Shown here one piece after another: positions 35,624 to 44,703 of a DNA stretch of 64,000 nt. The stretch is from Sansalvadorimonas sp965243775. Lineage in GTDB: Bacteria; Pseudomonadota; Gammaproteobacteria; Pseudomonadales; Endozoicomonadaceae. The notes beneath the pieces were generated by a model that was not told where the DNA came from, did no database searches, and worked only from the letters and a program-made list of their open reading frames with translations. The stretch's first letter is position 1, and every line of letters starts with the position of its first letter. The stretch lies in the NCBI GenBank assembly GCA_965243775.1, contig CBDEWF010000149.1, positions 26,648-90,647 on the forward strand, in the 5' to 3' direction. Position numbers and translations under genes: made by a program.

Positions 35624-37150
35624 GTGAGTTTTGCAGTAGTGAAAGCAGCAAGCTATACGCTTGCACATACCCCCGATTTTATTCCTTTCGGTTCTACACC
35701 GACCACCGCCAAAGCGCGTAATGACCAAGAGTACTTTGATGCTCTGAAGAAAGGTCTGCGTTCTTTTGATGAGCTGGTAAACTACCCACCTAACCAATGC
35801 TACATTGGCAACATCACTCCTGAACAGCTGGGCGAACTGCCTCAGCCATGGTTCAAAGATGCTGCTGCCGCTGAGCGTACCGGTCGCTACGGTGACATCA
35901 TGCCTCAGGTTGAGTTCTACGCTCTGCTGAAAGCTGCTGACGCCTTCGATCTGGTTGCACTGACTCCTGAGTTCATTGAACAGGCTAACCCTGCTCTGGC
36001 TGCTCACCCACTGCTGAAGCGCTACACTCTGGACGCTTCCAAAGGTATGGCCGCTGCCGACATGCACGCCATGCTGGAAGAGCACAAGGCTGAGCCTCTG
36101 AAGATGGACGGCGAGCTGGTTGGCATCGTTAAGCAGGCTCACGACGAAGACGAGAACTTGTCTGCCCACATCATGCTCGAAAACCTGACTGTAAAGGCCA
36201 CCGGCGTTCACGCTGCTCTGTGCCTGGAAGCTCAGGGTGTTGACCTGTCTGAGGTTGACTACATCATCGAGTGTTCCGAAGAAGCTTGCGGTGACATCAA
36301 CCAGCGTGGTGGTGGTAACTTCGCAAAAGCTATCGGCGAGATGATTGGCTGTGTATCTGCGACTGGTTCCGACCTGCGTGGCTTCTGTGCAGCACCAGCT
36401 CACTCCCTGATTCACGCTGCTGCTCTGGTTAAAGGCGGCGCGTTCAAGAACGTTCTGGTTGTTGCCGGTGGCGCTGTTGCCAAATTGGGCATGAACTCCC
36501 GTGAGCACCTGGCCAAGGACATGCCTGTTCTGGAAGACTCCCTGGCTGGTTTCGCATTCCTGATCTCTGAAAACGACGGTGTTAGCCCAATCGTTAATAC
36601 TGACATCATCGGTCGTCTGAATGTTGGCGCGGGTTCCTCCCCTCAGGCTGTTACCTCCGCTCTGGTATCCGAGCCTCTGAAGAGAGTTGGTCGCACCATC
36701 CCTGAAATCGACCGTTACTCTGTAGAAATGCAGAACCCTGAAATCACCAAGCCAGCAGGCGCCGGTGACGTACCTGAAGCGAACTACAAGATGATCGCTG
36801 CTCTGGCCGTTAAAGAAGGCCAGCTGGAACGCACTCAGCTGATGAGCTTCGTAAAAGAGCACGGTATGCAGGGCTTCGCTCTGACTCAGGGCCACATCCC
36901 TTCCGGTGTTCCTTACCTGGGCCACGGCCGCGACGCCATCATGAACGGCGACATCAACAGCTTCATGGTTGTTGGTAAGGGCTCCCTGTTCCTGGGTCGT
37001 ATGACCAACCTGTTCGACGGTATCTCCACTGTTGTTGAGAAGAACCCAGGCGTTCAGGAATCTGCTGGTTTCGATAAGGACGAAGCGCGTCGTCTGGTGG
37101 CTAAGGCCATGCAAGACGTTGCAGCCCGTCTGACCGAATCTGAAGAATAA
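35624..37150 (+). CDS. grdC: Glycine/sarcosine/betaine reductase component C, beta subunit
   Basis: A 508-aa protein from GTG 35624, which has GGAG eight bases upstream and matches the N-terminus of the family (VKAASYTLAHTPDF); an ATG 27 bases further upstream is the alternative. The sequence is of the FabH-like thiolase fold, with conserved YPPNQCYIGNITPEQLG, SEVDYIIECSEEACGDINQRGGGN and GHIPSGVPYLGHGRDAI. With GrdD it forms protein C, which releases the acyl group from the selenoprotein A carboxymethyl adduct as acetyl phosphate. It is 17 bases from grdD. Strong codon bias suggests high expression. Confidence 0.95.
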   Translation: MSFAVVKAASYTLAHTPDFIPFGSTPTTAKARNDQEYFDALKKGLRSFDELVNYPPNQCYIGNITPEQLGELPQPWFKDAAAAERTGRYGDIMPQVEFYALLKAADAFDLVALTPEFIEQANPALAAHPLLKRYTLDASKGMAAADMHAMLEEHKAEPLKMDGELVGIVKQAHDEDENLSAHIMLENLTVKATGVHAALCLEAQGVDLSEVDYIIECSEEACGDINQRGGGNFAKAIGEMIGCVSATGSDLRGFCAAPAHSLIHAAALVKGGAFKNVLVVAGGAVAKLGMNSREHLAKDMPVLEDSLAGFAFLISENDGVSPIVNTDIIGRLNVGAGSSPQAVTSALVSEPLKRVGRTIPEIDRYSVEMQNPEITKPAGAGDVPEANYKMIAALAVKEGQLERTQLMSFVKEHGMQGFALTQGHIPSGVPYLGHGRDAIMNGDINSFMVVGKGSLFLGRMTNLFDGISTVVEKNPGVQESAGFDKDEARRLVAKAMQDVAARLTESEE

Positions 37151-37167
37151 GACGGGGGCAGACGACG

Positions 37168-38316
37168 ATGTCTGAATTGAATAACGCACTGGCGGAAGCT
37201 TTCTCCGATATGGCCGACGGCCTGCTCGGTGGCAGCTTCAAGCGCCCTGCACGTATCGGCCTGACCTTGATCGGCAGTGAGCACGGTAACGACGAACTGA
37301 TTCGCGCTGCTGGCCTGGCTGCCCGCACTGGCCGTGTTGAACCGGTTCTGATCGGTGACGTGGAAGAAGCTCCCTTCGAACTGCATACCGTTGCGGATAT
37401 GCACGAAGGTCACCTGCTGATGGAAAAGATGCTCGACTCCGGTGAGCTGGATGGCTGCGTAGCCATGCACTACGGCTTCCCTCTGGGTGTGAGCACCGTT
37501 GGTAAGGTTGTCACTCCTGCTGTTGGCCGCGAGATGATTATCGCGACCACCACCGGCACCAGCGACACTCTGCGTCCTGCCGCTATGGTCAAGAACGCTA
37601 TCGCCGGTATCGCCATGGCTCGTGCCACTGGTATTGAAGAGCCTACTGTCGGCATCCTGAATGTTGACAACGCTGCCCAGGTTGAGCGTTCTCTGCGCCA
37701 GCTGATCGAAGGCGGCTACAAGGTACGCTTCACCGAATCTGCCCGTGCAGACGGTGGTGCCCTGATGCGCGGCAACGACCTGCTGCAGGGTGTACCTGAT
37801 GTGATGGTAACCGATTCTCTGACCGGTAACCTGATGATGAAGGTGTTCTCCTCCTACACCACCGGCGGCAGCTATGAAGCTTCCGGTCAGGGCTACGGTC
37901 CTGGTCTGGGTGAAGGTCAGGAGCGCCTGGTTGGCATTATCTCTCGCGCTTCCGGTGCTCCTGTCGTTGCCGGCGCCCTGGAGCTGATCGCTGACTGTGC
38001 CAACGGCGACGTAATCAGCACTTATAAAGAAGAGCTGGCTGCCGCCAAGAAGGCTGGCCTGGATGAGATCCTGGCAGGTCTGGCACCTAAAACTGACAGC
38101 AAGCCCAAGGAAGCAGTTGTCGCTCCTGCGGAAACTGTGACCGACGCTGAGATTGGCGGTGTAGATATCCTGGATATTGAAGACGCCAAGGAAGCCTGCT
38201 GGAAAGTTGGCGTCTTCGCCAAAACTGGCATGGGTTGCACCGGCCCGATCGTTATGATCGCCGCTGCAGACAAAGACAAAGCCGCTGAAGCTCTTAAGGA
38301 AGCTGGCTTTATCTAA
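37168..38316 (+). CDS. grdD: Glycine/sarcosine/betaine reductase component C, alpha subunit
   Basis: A 382-aa protein with GGGGG upstream of the ATG. The fold is PlsX/phosphotransacetylase-like, in agreement with release of acetyl phosphate: LTLIGSEHGNDELIRAAG, GVSTVGKVVTPAVGREMIIATTTGTSD and VPDVMVTDSLTGNLMMKVFSSYTTGG. The C-terminal block KEACWKVGVFAKTGMGCTGPIVM carries two cysteines (one in MGCTGP), the region of the active thiol in the family. Functional partner of grdC. After it come 160 bases with no gene before grdE. Confidence 0.95.
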   Translation: MSELNNALAEAFSDMADGLLGGSFKRPARIGLTLIGSEHGNDELIRAAGLAARTGRVEPVLIGDVEEAPFELHTVADMHEGHLLMEKMLDSGELDGCVAMHYGFPLGVSTVGKVVTPAVGREMIIATTTGTSDTLRPAAMVKNAIAGIAMARATGIEEPTVGILNVDNAAQVERSLRQLIEGGYKVRFTESARADGGALMRGNDLLQGVPDVMVTDSLTGNLMMKVFSSYTTGGSYEASGQGYGPGLGEGQERLVGIISRASGAPVVAGALELIADCANGDVISTYKEELAAAKKAGLDEILAGLAPKTDSKPKEAVVAPAETVTDAEIGGVDILDIEDAKEACWKVGVFAKTGMGCTGPIVMIAAADKDKAAEALKEAGFI

Positions 38317-38480
38317 GTTTGGGTTGCGGACCCGCCTCGCCTCTATTGGGTGGGTTCGCACTTTCTACCATGAAAGCCTGCCCGTTTTTTTTGGAATGGT
38401 TTTAATGGTTGGTTGTGGGTGAGCTTGTCCCGTGTGGGGAGAATGGAACTCACGGCTGTTTACACGACTGGAGTGAATCA

Positions 38481-39773
38481 GTGAAACTCGAAGTTGGAAA
38501 TATCCACGTTAAGGAGCTGGCGTTTGGTAACGCTCACGCTCTGAGTGGACACCGTGTCGAAATCGACAAAGAAGCTCTGATCGGCTTCATCCGCGAAATC
38601 GATCACCGCATCACCGAAGTGAAGCTGGACATCGCCCTGCCTGGCGAAAAGACCCGCATCATGCCGGTTAAAGACGTTGTTGAACCTCGCGTTAAAGTTT
38701 CTGGCAAGGGCCACATCTTCCCTGGCCGTAACGCTGGCGAGAACGACATCGTTGGTGAAGGTCGCACTCACGTCCTGAAGGGCATGGCAATCGTTACCAC
38801 TGGTAAGGTTGTTGGCTTCCAGGAAGGTATTATCGACATGTCTGGTCCTGGCGCGGAGTACACTCCGTTCTCCAAGACTCAGAACCTGGTTATTACCTGT
38901 GAAGTTGATGACAGCTGCAACCAATACGATCACGAACAGATCCTGCGTACCGTTGGTCTGGAAGTGTCTCGCGAAGTTGGTAAGCTGGCCAAGGACGCAG
39001 AAGCTGACGAGGTTAACACCTACGAAACTCTGCCTATTCTGGAGCAGGCTGCTCAGTACCCTGACCTGCCTAAGGTTGGTTACGTTTACATGCTGCAGTC
39101 CCAGGGCCTGCTGCACGACACCTACCTGTACGGTGTTGATGTGAAGACCATCGTTCCTACTCTGCTGTACCCAACAGAGGTTATGGACGGCGCGATCTTC
39201 TCTGGTAACTGCGTATCCGCTTGCGACAAGAACCCATCTCTGGTTCACCAGAACAGCCCAATCATCCACGAACTGTACAAGCACCACGGTACTAAGTACA
39301 ACTTCATGGGCGTTATCGTAACCAACGAAAACGTAACCCTGGCTGATAAAGAACGTTCCTCCAACTGGGTAGCCAAGCTGGCTGTTCAGCAGGGCTGGGA
39401 TGCAGCAATCGTTTCCGAAGAAGGCTTCGGTAACCCAGATGCTGACCTGGTAATGAACTGCAACAAGCTGGAAGGCGCTGGCATCCAGACTGTTCTGGTA
39501 ACCGACGAATACGCTGGTAACCAGGGTGAGTCTCAGTCTCTGGCTGACTCCACTCCTAAGGGCGACGCAGTTGTCTCCAACGGTAACGCTAACATGATCA
39601 TCGAGCTGCCAGTTATGGAGCGTCTGATCGGTCACGATACCTACGTAGACATGATTGCCGGTGGTACTGAAGGCTCCCTGCGTGCCGACGGTTCTATCAG
39701 CATCGAGATCCAGGCTATCACTGGTGCTACCAATGAGCTGGGCTTCCACAACCTGACTGCACGTCAGGGCTAA
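38481..39773 (+). CDS. grdE: Glycine reductase component B proprotein (alpha and beta subunits)
   Basis: A 430-aa proprotein from GTG 38481, preceded by GGAG; the N-terminus KLEVGNIHVKELAFG matches GrdE, so an in-frame ATG at 38409 is not the start. The cleavage site SGNCVSACDKN is intact: Cys244 is predicted to become the pyruvoyl (carbonyl) group that forms a Schiff base with the amino acid substrate, as shown for Clostridial GrdE. Cleavage would give a ~26-kDa and a ~21-kDa chain. With GrdB it forms the substrate-specific protein B. The GrdE-GrdB pairing points to glycine rather than sarcosine (GrdG/F) or betaine (GrdI/H), but the paralogs are similar and substrate is not proved. Confidence 0.94.
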   Translation: MKLEVGNIHVKELAFGNAHALSGHRVEIDKEALIGFIREIDHRITEVKLDIALPGEKTRIMPVKDVVEPRVKVSGKGHIFPGRNAGENDIVGEGRTHVLKGMAIVTTGKVVGFQEGIIDMSGPGAEYTPFSKTQNLVITCEVDDSCNQYDHEQILRTVGLEVSREVGKLAKDAEADEVNTYETLPILEQAAQYPDLPKVGYVYMLQSQGLLHDTYLYGVDVKTIVPTLLYPTEVMDGAIFSGNCVSACDKNPSLVHQNSPIIHELYKHHGTKYNFMGVIVTNENVTLADKERSSNWVAKLAVQQGWDAAIVSEEGFGNPDADLVMNCNKLEGAGIQTVLVTDEYAGNQGESQSLADSTPKGDAVVSNGNANMIIELPVMERLIGHDTYVDMIAGGTEGSLRADGSISIEIQAITGATNELGFHNLTARQG

Positions 39774-39803
39774 GGGTAAGGCCTCTTTTAAGGATTTGTG
39801 AAC

Positions 39804-41096
39804 ATGCGTATTCTGCATTACATCAACCAGTTCTTCGGTCAGAAGGGCGGTGAAGAAGCGGCTAACCACCCTATCGAGCTGGTGGAAGGTCCTGTTGGTC
39901 CTGGTGGCGCTCTGAACGCTGCTCTGGCTGGCAAAGCTGAAATTACTCACACCATCATCTGTGGTGACTCCTACTTCAACGAAAACGAAGAAGTAGCAGT
40001 AATGGGCATCAAAGAGATCATTGACCAGGTCAAGCCTGACATGATCGTTGCCGGTCCTGCGTTCAACGCTGGTCGTTACGGTGTTGCCTGTGGCCGCGTT
40101 GGTAAGCTGGCTGCTGAGCTGGGTCTGCCTTGCATCACTGGTATGTACCCAGAGAACCCTGGTTACGACCTGTACAAGCAGACTGCTTACATGGTTGAAA
40201 CCAAGAACAGCGCTGCTGACATGCGTAAAGCCATCCCTAACATGGCTAAGCTGATCGCTTCTTTCGTTGAGAAGGGCGGCAAGCTGGGCATGCCTGCTGA
40301 AGAAGGCTACATGCCTCGCGGCCTGCGTGTGAACATGTTTGCTGAGAAGCGTGGCGCGGCTCGTGCTGTTGACATGCTGATCTCCAAGCTGGGCGGCGAA
40401 GAGTTCACTACCGAATACCCAATGCCTGTATTCGACCGTGTACCTCCTTTCAAGGCTCTGGCTTCTCTGAAAGATGCCAAGATCGCTCTGGTCACTTCCG
40501 GTGGTGTTGTACCTAAGGGTAACCCAGATCACATCGAATCTTCTTCTGCTCAGAAGTACGGTGAGTACTCCATCGAAGGTATTAACGACCTGACTGCAGA
40601 TTCTCACGAAACTGCACACGGTGGTTACGACCCTGTTAAGTGTAACGAGAACTCTGACGTTGTTCTGCCAGTTGACGTTCTGCGTGACCTGGAGAAAGAA
40701 GGCTTCATCGGCTCTCTGCACGATAAGTTCTACACCACTGTTGGTAACGGTACTTCCGTATCCAACTCCAAGAAGTTCGGTGCCGAGATTGCTCAGAAAC
40801 TGCTGGATGCCGGTGTATCCGCAGCTATTCTGACCTCCACCTGAGGCACTTGCACGCGTTGCGGTGCAACGCTCGTTAAAGAAATCGAAAAAGTAATGCC
40901 TGTAGTTCACATTGTGACTGTAGTGCCCATCTCCGTAACTGTTGGCGCGAACCGTATCGTTCCTGCTGTTGCGATTCCTCATCCTCTGGGTAACCCCAAG
41001 ATGAGCCAGGAAGAAGAGAAGCTGATGCGTCGTGAAATGGTAGAAAAGGCTCTGAACACCCTGACTACCGAAATCTCCGAGCAGACAGTCTTTTAA
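39804..41096 (+). CDS. grdB: Glycine reductase component B gamma subunit, selenoprotein (in-frame UGA = Sec347)
   Basis: Reading from ATG 39804 (AAGGA upstream) through the TGA at 40842-40844 gives 430 aa. The UGA lies in ILTSTUGTCTRCGATLVKEI, the diagnostic GrdB motif with U-x-x-C-x-x-C, and the frame continues to TAA 41096 with VVHIVTVVPISVTVGANRIVPA, conserved in the family. The product carries the selenocysteine that attacks the alpha-carbon of the substrate imine, releasing ammonia and loading selenoprotein A. A near-ideal SECIS hairpin follows the UGA. Without Sec decoding the gene would be miscalled as a 346-codon protein plus a separate 65-aa frame. It is the last gene of the unit, and an intrinsic terminator follows. 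Confidence 0.97.
40856..40872 (+). promoter_or_regulatory. SECIS hairpin in grdB
   Basis: GCGTTGC and its perfect complement GCAACGC enclose the loop GGT, starting 11 bases after the UGA codon. A compact stem with a G and U in the apical loop at this distance is the expected bacterial SECIS geometry. Confidence 0.82.
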
Positions 41097-41144
41097 GAAA
41101 GAGCTCTAAGATCGCCTGATCTTTAGAATCTCTCTTTCGAGATC

Positions 41145-41178
41145 AAAGCCCTTCCGGTGAAAGCTGGAGGGGTTTTTT
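41145..41178 (+). terminator. Intrinsic terminator after grdB
   Basis: CCCTTCC pairs with GGAGGGG (one wobble) and is followed by six T; flanking A and T residues extend the stem. It lies about 50 bases after the grdB stop and ends the grd unit. Confidence 0.85.
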
Positions 41179-41324
41179 GTCTAATATTTTTATGAGTGTC
41201 AAACAGCCATGAGCGAGAAAGACCCACCCCGAAAAATGAAAATGCGAAGGGTATTTCCATGGTAAAAGTGTTTTACACTGAGTGTGGCACTGTCAAGCTC
41301 CACATGATGATGATGAATCAAAAC

Positions 41325-42308
41325 TCAATAAGGGTGATGCCTTGTTTTCTTCTTGTACTGCATTCGACAAGTCATGTGACGATTTCTGAGACGTTCTGCT
41401 ATAAGCTCCTCTTCTAACTCACTCTTCTCTTGCATCAAGGTTTTATCGCATTCGATTTTTTTAGTGACGAGACTGTTTAGCGTTTCTATATCTGCTGCGA
41501 CTTTAGGGATCGTCTCCCTTGAGATTGTTGGTAAAATACTCTGTAAGTCGCTATCAAGGGACGGGTCTGCTTCACTGGGTCGTGGAGCTGATGGAGGCTG
41601 TTCAGGTGTGTTATTGTCTAGTACTCTTCCCTCAAAGACTTGAGCAGCATTTCCAAATACACGTACAGCTCTGCAAAGGAGGGCAAAGATTATGCTTTCT
41701 GAGTCAGCATACTTAACGTTGGAGTTTCCTAACAATTTTGTGACAGAAAACTCTCTGTTAGCCTTTTTACAGCTATGATAGTGTTGCATGGCTTTTCCCA
41801 TATTGGTCATCGCCTCATCCAGCGATGCCCTGTTAGTGGAAAATAATAGAGTGAAAGCCAGAGAATTTGCTGCATTGATTCTTTGAGCATCGGTTCCCTG
41901 TGCTCTGGATATCAGTGATACCAAACGATGTCGGATGACTGCAGCGGACTGTCCTTTTGATATTGCGTTAAACAGGTTCGCAATATGCTGGGAGCAGAAT
42001 TCCAGTTGATATTTTGTGGCAATTTGCGCTATCTGCTCTTTAAAAAATTGTTCAATATCCCCCTTTTCTATAAGTGTACTAATATTCTCAAGGAAGAAAT
42101 TGCCAATGACTGATGAATATATCTCGTGTGGTAGAAGCTCTCTTTCTTTTGGATTATCCCCCCCACCAAGGAGCCTGCATCTGGGTTGAGTGTCCTCCAC
42201 GAGGGATGTCTCTCTTCCTTTAAAATTTATCTTTTCTTTTACATTTGTATTGGCCAGGGCTGCAAAGCAGGCCTGGAATGAAATCTTTGATATAACGGTA
42301 CACTTCAT
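41325..42308 (-). CDS. Hypothetical helical protein
   Basis: A 327-aa protein from ATG 42308, which has GGAG eight bases upstream; the frame has another ATG at 42323. It is predominantly helical with a central region (FFKEQIAQIATKYQLEFCSQ, GQSAAVIRHRLVSLISRAQG), a Pro/Ser linker (PEQPPSAPRPSEADP about 235-250) and a C-terminal coiled coil (KSELEEELIAERLRNRHM) ending in a basic tail. No signal peptide or recognised family. It is convergent with grdB. The style (linker, coiled coil, basic tail) is like that of the other accessory proteins here. Confidence 0.6.
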   Translation of the reverse strand: MKCTVISKISFQACFAALANTNVKEKINFKGRETSLVEDTQPRCRLLGGGDNPKERELLPHEIYSSVIGNFFLENISTLIEKGDIEQFFKEQIAQIATKYQLEFCSQHIANLFNAISKGQSAAVIRHRLVSLISRAQGTDAQRINAANSLAFTLLFSTNRASLDEAMTNMGKAMQHYHSCKKANREFSVTKLLGNSNVKYADSESIIFALLCRAVRVFGNAAQVFEGRVLDNNTPEQPPSAPRPSEADPSLDSDLQSILPTISRETIPKVAADIETLNSLVTKKIECDKTLMQEKSELEEELIAERLRNRHMTCRMQYKKKTRHHPY

Positions 42309-42548
42309 TGTCTTGCTCTCCATATACTATCTGTGTTGGATTGGCGATTAAGGTTATGAGTCAGTTTTACTGTTGTCACTGTCCAGATGCTCAGTAGAAC
42401 TGACATAAGTGAGTGAGAATTTTTCCAGTAAGCCTGTTTGGGAAACAGCAGGTGGCTTTTTGTAATGTTTTATCTCATTGAGTCTTGAGCCTGAATATTG
42501 TTTCTACTCTTGAACCTCTTTTACTGTAAAAGAACAGGCGAAGTGGTG

Positions 42549-44606
42549 ATGAAAACGTGGAATAAGCCGGGTCTTTATTGGTTGGCAGGTATGCTGACCT
42601 TATTTCTATTTTCTTCTCTAAATAGTCCAACTTATGGATCTGAGCCTGTAGATCCGCCGGACAGTGATAACGAATCCCACCTTTCTACCGTCAATGTTTC
42701 ACCTGCAGGCACCCATCTTGCCGTTGGGGATAGAATTCTGTTTCTGCCGGGGGTAAAAATTAAAGAGTCGGTTATTGAAGCCATCATCCGAACTGGAGGA
42801 GATGTTCTTTACAGTAAAATAACTCACTATCTTCTGCATATGGCCATGGGCAGCGTTTATGAACGCTGGGGTACTGGATGGCTCTATCTATATATGCAGA
42901 TATTCGTTCCCCTGGCCTATAACGCTTTTTATTACTATACCCAGCTTCCCAAATTGCATTACATGGCTGCTCAACAGTGGGAACGGACTCAAACCACAAT
43001 TAGCTGGCGTCGTCGTGGACGGATACCCGTGTATCCAGGAGAAGGTCTGGATAAGTCTGTATTTATGGATTACCTGATCCAGACTCAGGAAGCTACGGCC
43101 AGCAACCCATGGCAGCTGGAGATAACTCCTCTGCAGAGTGTTAACCTGCATGAACTCACATCTCCCTGGGAGCGGACCTTGGGAGAGCTTATCAATACTG
43201 CGTTGAACAAGGGGGTGGATCTGTTGCGGGTAACTGTCAACTATGACGGTGCCATGGAGTTATCGGTCCATTACCGGGAGGCAGGCGAGTGGTCAACATC
43301 CGAAATATACCCAGTTTTGGGCGATAGTGAAAATTACCTTATGCACTGGCTTGAAAGCTCTTACAGCCTGCAGGTTCCTGAAGGGGGAATGTACTCAATT
43401 CTGGAAGTCAATGGGCTGAGCTGCATGAAAGAGCGCCTCGACAACAACGCAGCAGTCTGCAGCCCACTTTCCGGTCTGCAACCAAGCCAGATCAGTGATA
43501 GCAGTTTCAGAATAGCCACTGGTGATTCAGCTTCCCCCTCCTATCTCCATATAGCTAATAATGAATCATTTATTATTGGTGAACCAGGTTCAATTTCCAT
43601 TACTCAATCGGAAGACAATATTGATAATAGAAGTCTGTCCAGGCAGTACCGCATGTCCCGGGTTATGGCCCGTATAGGCGAGTACATTATTAACATGGCT
43701 TTGAGGTGGGCCATGGATGCTACGTTTGGTGCTGGTGTGGAATATGTCTACAACAGGCTGCGGGGTCTGCCACAGTACGAACCCGTCGAAATTCTTGAAG
43801 GGCCTCACATTAACAGTAAGGTTCAGAGAGTGCGCGACGCCAATGGCAAAGTATGGATTCGCAAAGAGGCACCTTGTACTGGTTTTACAAGTTTACTCTC
43901 TGCACAGTATGGTGCTATGGGCAATGAAGTCATGACCCTGTCGAAGATCAAGCACCGAAATATTATCAAGATGAAGGAGCACTGGCTGGAAGATGCCGGG
44001 ACCGCGAATGCCAGAATGGTAACCATTGTTGAAGCTGGGGAAAAAGATCTGGTTTCTTATCGACGCTTAACTGATGATGAATTTCGCGATATGACGCGCC
44101 AGGCTATGAAAGGAGTAAAAGCTGTCCATGACGCTGGTTTTGTTCATGCCGATATAAAGGCTGAGAATTTTGTCCAGATGGCGGATGGAACCGTTAAGCT
44201 GATAGATTTCGGAGCTGCTGCCAAGTTGGATGAGAATGGTAAAGCTTTTTTTGGGCTGCGATCTCTGTTCCAGACAGCACCTGAAACTTACAAGGGTGAA
44301 GAAGATAGCCGCACTAAGCCGCAGGATATCTGGGCTATGGGGATTGCCAGCTTGCAGCTGGCCGATAAGGGTGGCCTGCTCAGACCGGGGCCGGAGTCTG
44401 CTGGAGTATTCCAATACTTCATGCCAAACCACTTTATTGCATCACCTGCTGATGCGCAGCAGGAGTTGGTGGATGATATTGCAGGAGGAGGCTGGTTCCA
44501 AAGAATTCCTGGTCTATCAAGTTTCCTGCAGGGGATGCTGAGAATGGATCCTGAGGAGCGTATGACGGCTGATGAGCTGCTTGAGCATCCATTTCTCAAT
44601 CCCTGA
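42549..44606 (+). CDS. Exported eukaryotic-type Ser/Thr protein kinase
   Basis: A 685-aa protein from ATG 42549, which opens a good signal peptide (KTWNKPGLYWLAGMLTLFLF); the longer frame from 42498 would bury it. Residues 35-420 have no recognised domain; they include aromatic, possibly membrane-interacting segments (YLYMQIFVPLAYNAFYYY). The kinase domain occupies about 425-680: beta-3 Lys439 (VWIRKEAP), catalytic loop HADIKAENF (His533, Asp535, Lys537), metal-binding DFG (553-555), and an APE-like TAPETYKG. HAD instead of HRD is seen in several effector and plant-type kinases. A Gly-rich loop is not obvious. An active-looking kinase behind an export signal is likely to act outside the cytosol, perhaps on host proteins (inference). 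It ends at a strong bidirectional hairpin. Confidence 0.82.
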   Translation: MKTWNKPGLYWLAGMLTLFLFSSLNSPTYGSEPVDPPDSDNESHLSTVNVSPAGTHLAVGDRILFLPGVKIKESVIEAIIRTGGDVLYSKITHYLLHMAMGSVYERWGTGWLYLYMQIFVPLAYNAFYYYTQLPKLHYMAAQQWERTQTTISWRRRGRIPVYPGEGLDKSVFMDYLIQTQEATASNPWQLEITPLQSVNLHELTSPWERTLGELINTALNKGVDLLRVTVNYDGAMELSVHYREAGEWSTSEIYPVLGDSENYLMHWLESSYSLQVPEGGMYSILEVNGLSCMKERLDNNAAVCSPLSGLQPSQISDSSFRIATGDSASPSYLHIANNESFIIGEPGSISITQSEDNIDNRSLSRQYRMSRVMARIGEYIINMALRWAMDATFGAGVEYVYNRLRGLPQYEPVEILEGPHINSKVQRVRDANGKVWIRKEAPCTGFTSLLSAQYGAMGNEVMTLSKIKHRNIIKMKEHWLEDAGTANARMVTIVEAGEKDLVSYRRLTDDEFRDMTRQAMKGVKAVHDAGFVHADIKAENFVQMADGTVKLIDFGAAAKLDENGKAFFGLRSLFQTAPETYKGEEDSRTKPQDIWAMGIASLQLADKGGLLRPGPESAGVFQYFMPNHFIASPADAQQELVDDIAGGGWFQRIPGLSSFLQGMLRMDPEERMTADELLEHPFLNP

Positions 44607-44643
44607 GCATCAGATAGCAATATCGACACTGTAAGCTGCAAAT

Positions 44644-44680
44644 ATTAACCCCTAGTCAGCATAGCTGACTAGGGGTTAAT
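44644..44680. terminator. Bidirectional terminator, 17-bp perfect stem
   Basis: ATTAACCCCTAGTCAGC and its perfect complement enclose a 3-nt loop between the convergent kinase and POT transporter genes. The terminal AT tract allows termination in both directions. Confidence 0.85.
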
Positions 44681-44703
44681 AGAAGCTCTAGACAAGAACA
44701 ATA

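Noticed and set aside
35552..37189. Long open frame (545 codons) antisense to grdC
   Set aside because: It is the mirror of strongly biased codon use in grdC; composition is unlike a protein (rich in Val, Gln, His, Ser) and no domain is visible.
37054..38361. 435-codon open frame antisense to grdD
   Set aside because: Shadow of grdD with no recognisable features.
38409..38480. Longer grdE starting at ATG 38409
   Set aside because: The family N-terminus begins at GTG 38481, which has its own ribosome-binding site; the extra 24 residues do not fit.
38478..40982. 834-codon open frame antisense to grdE and grdB
   Set aside because: Same codon-bias artefact; the sense strand carries two recognised genes with ribosome-binding sites.
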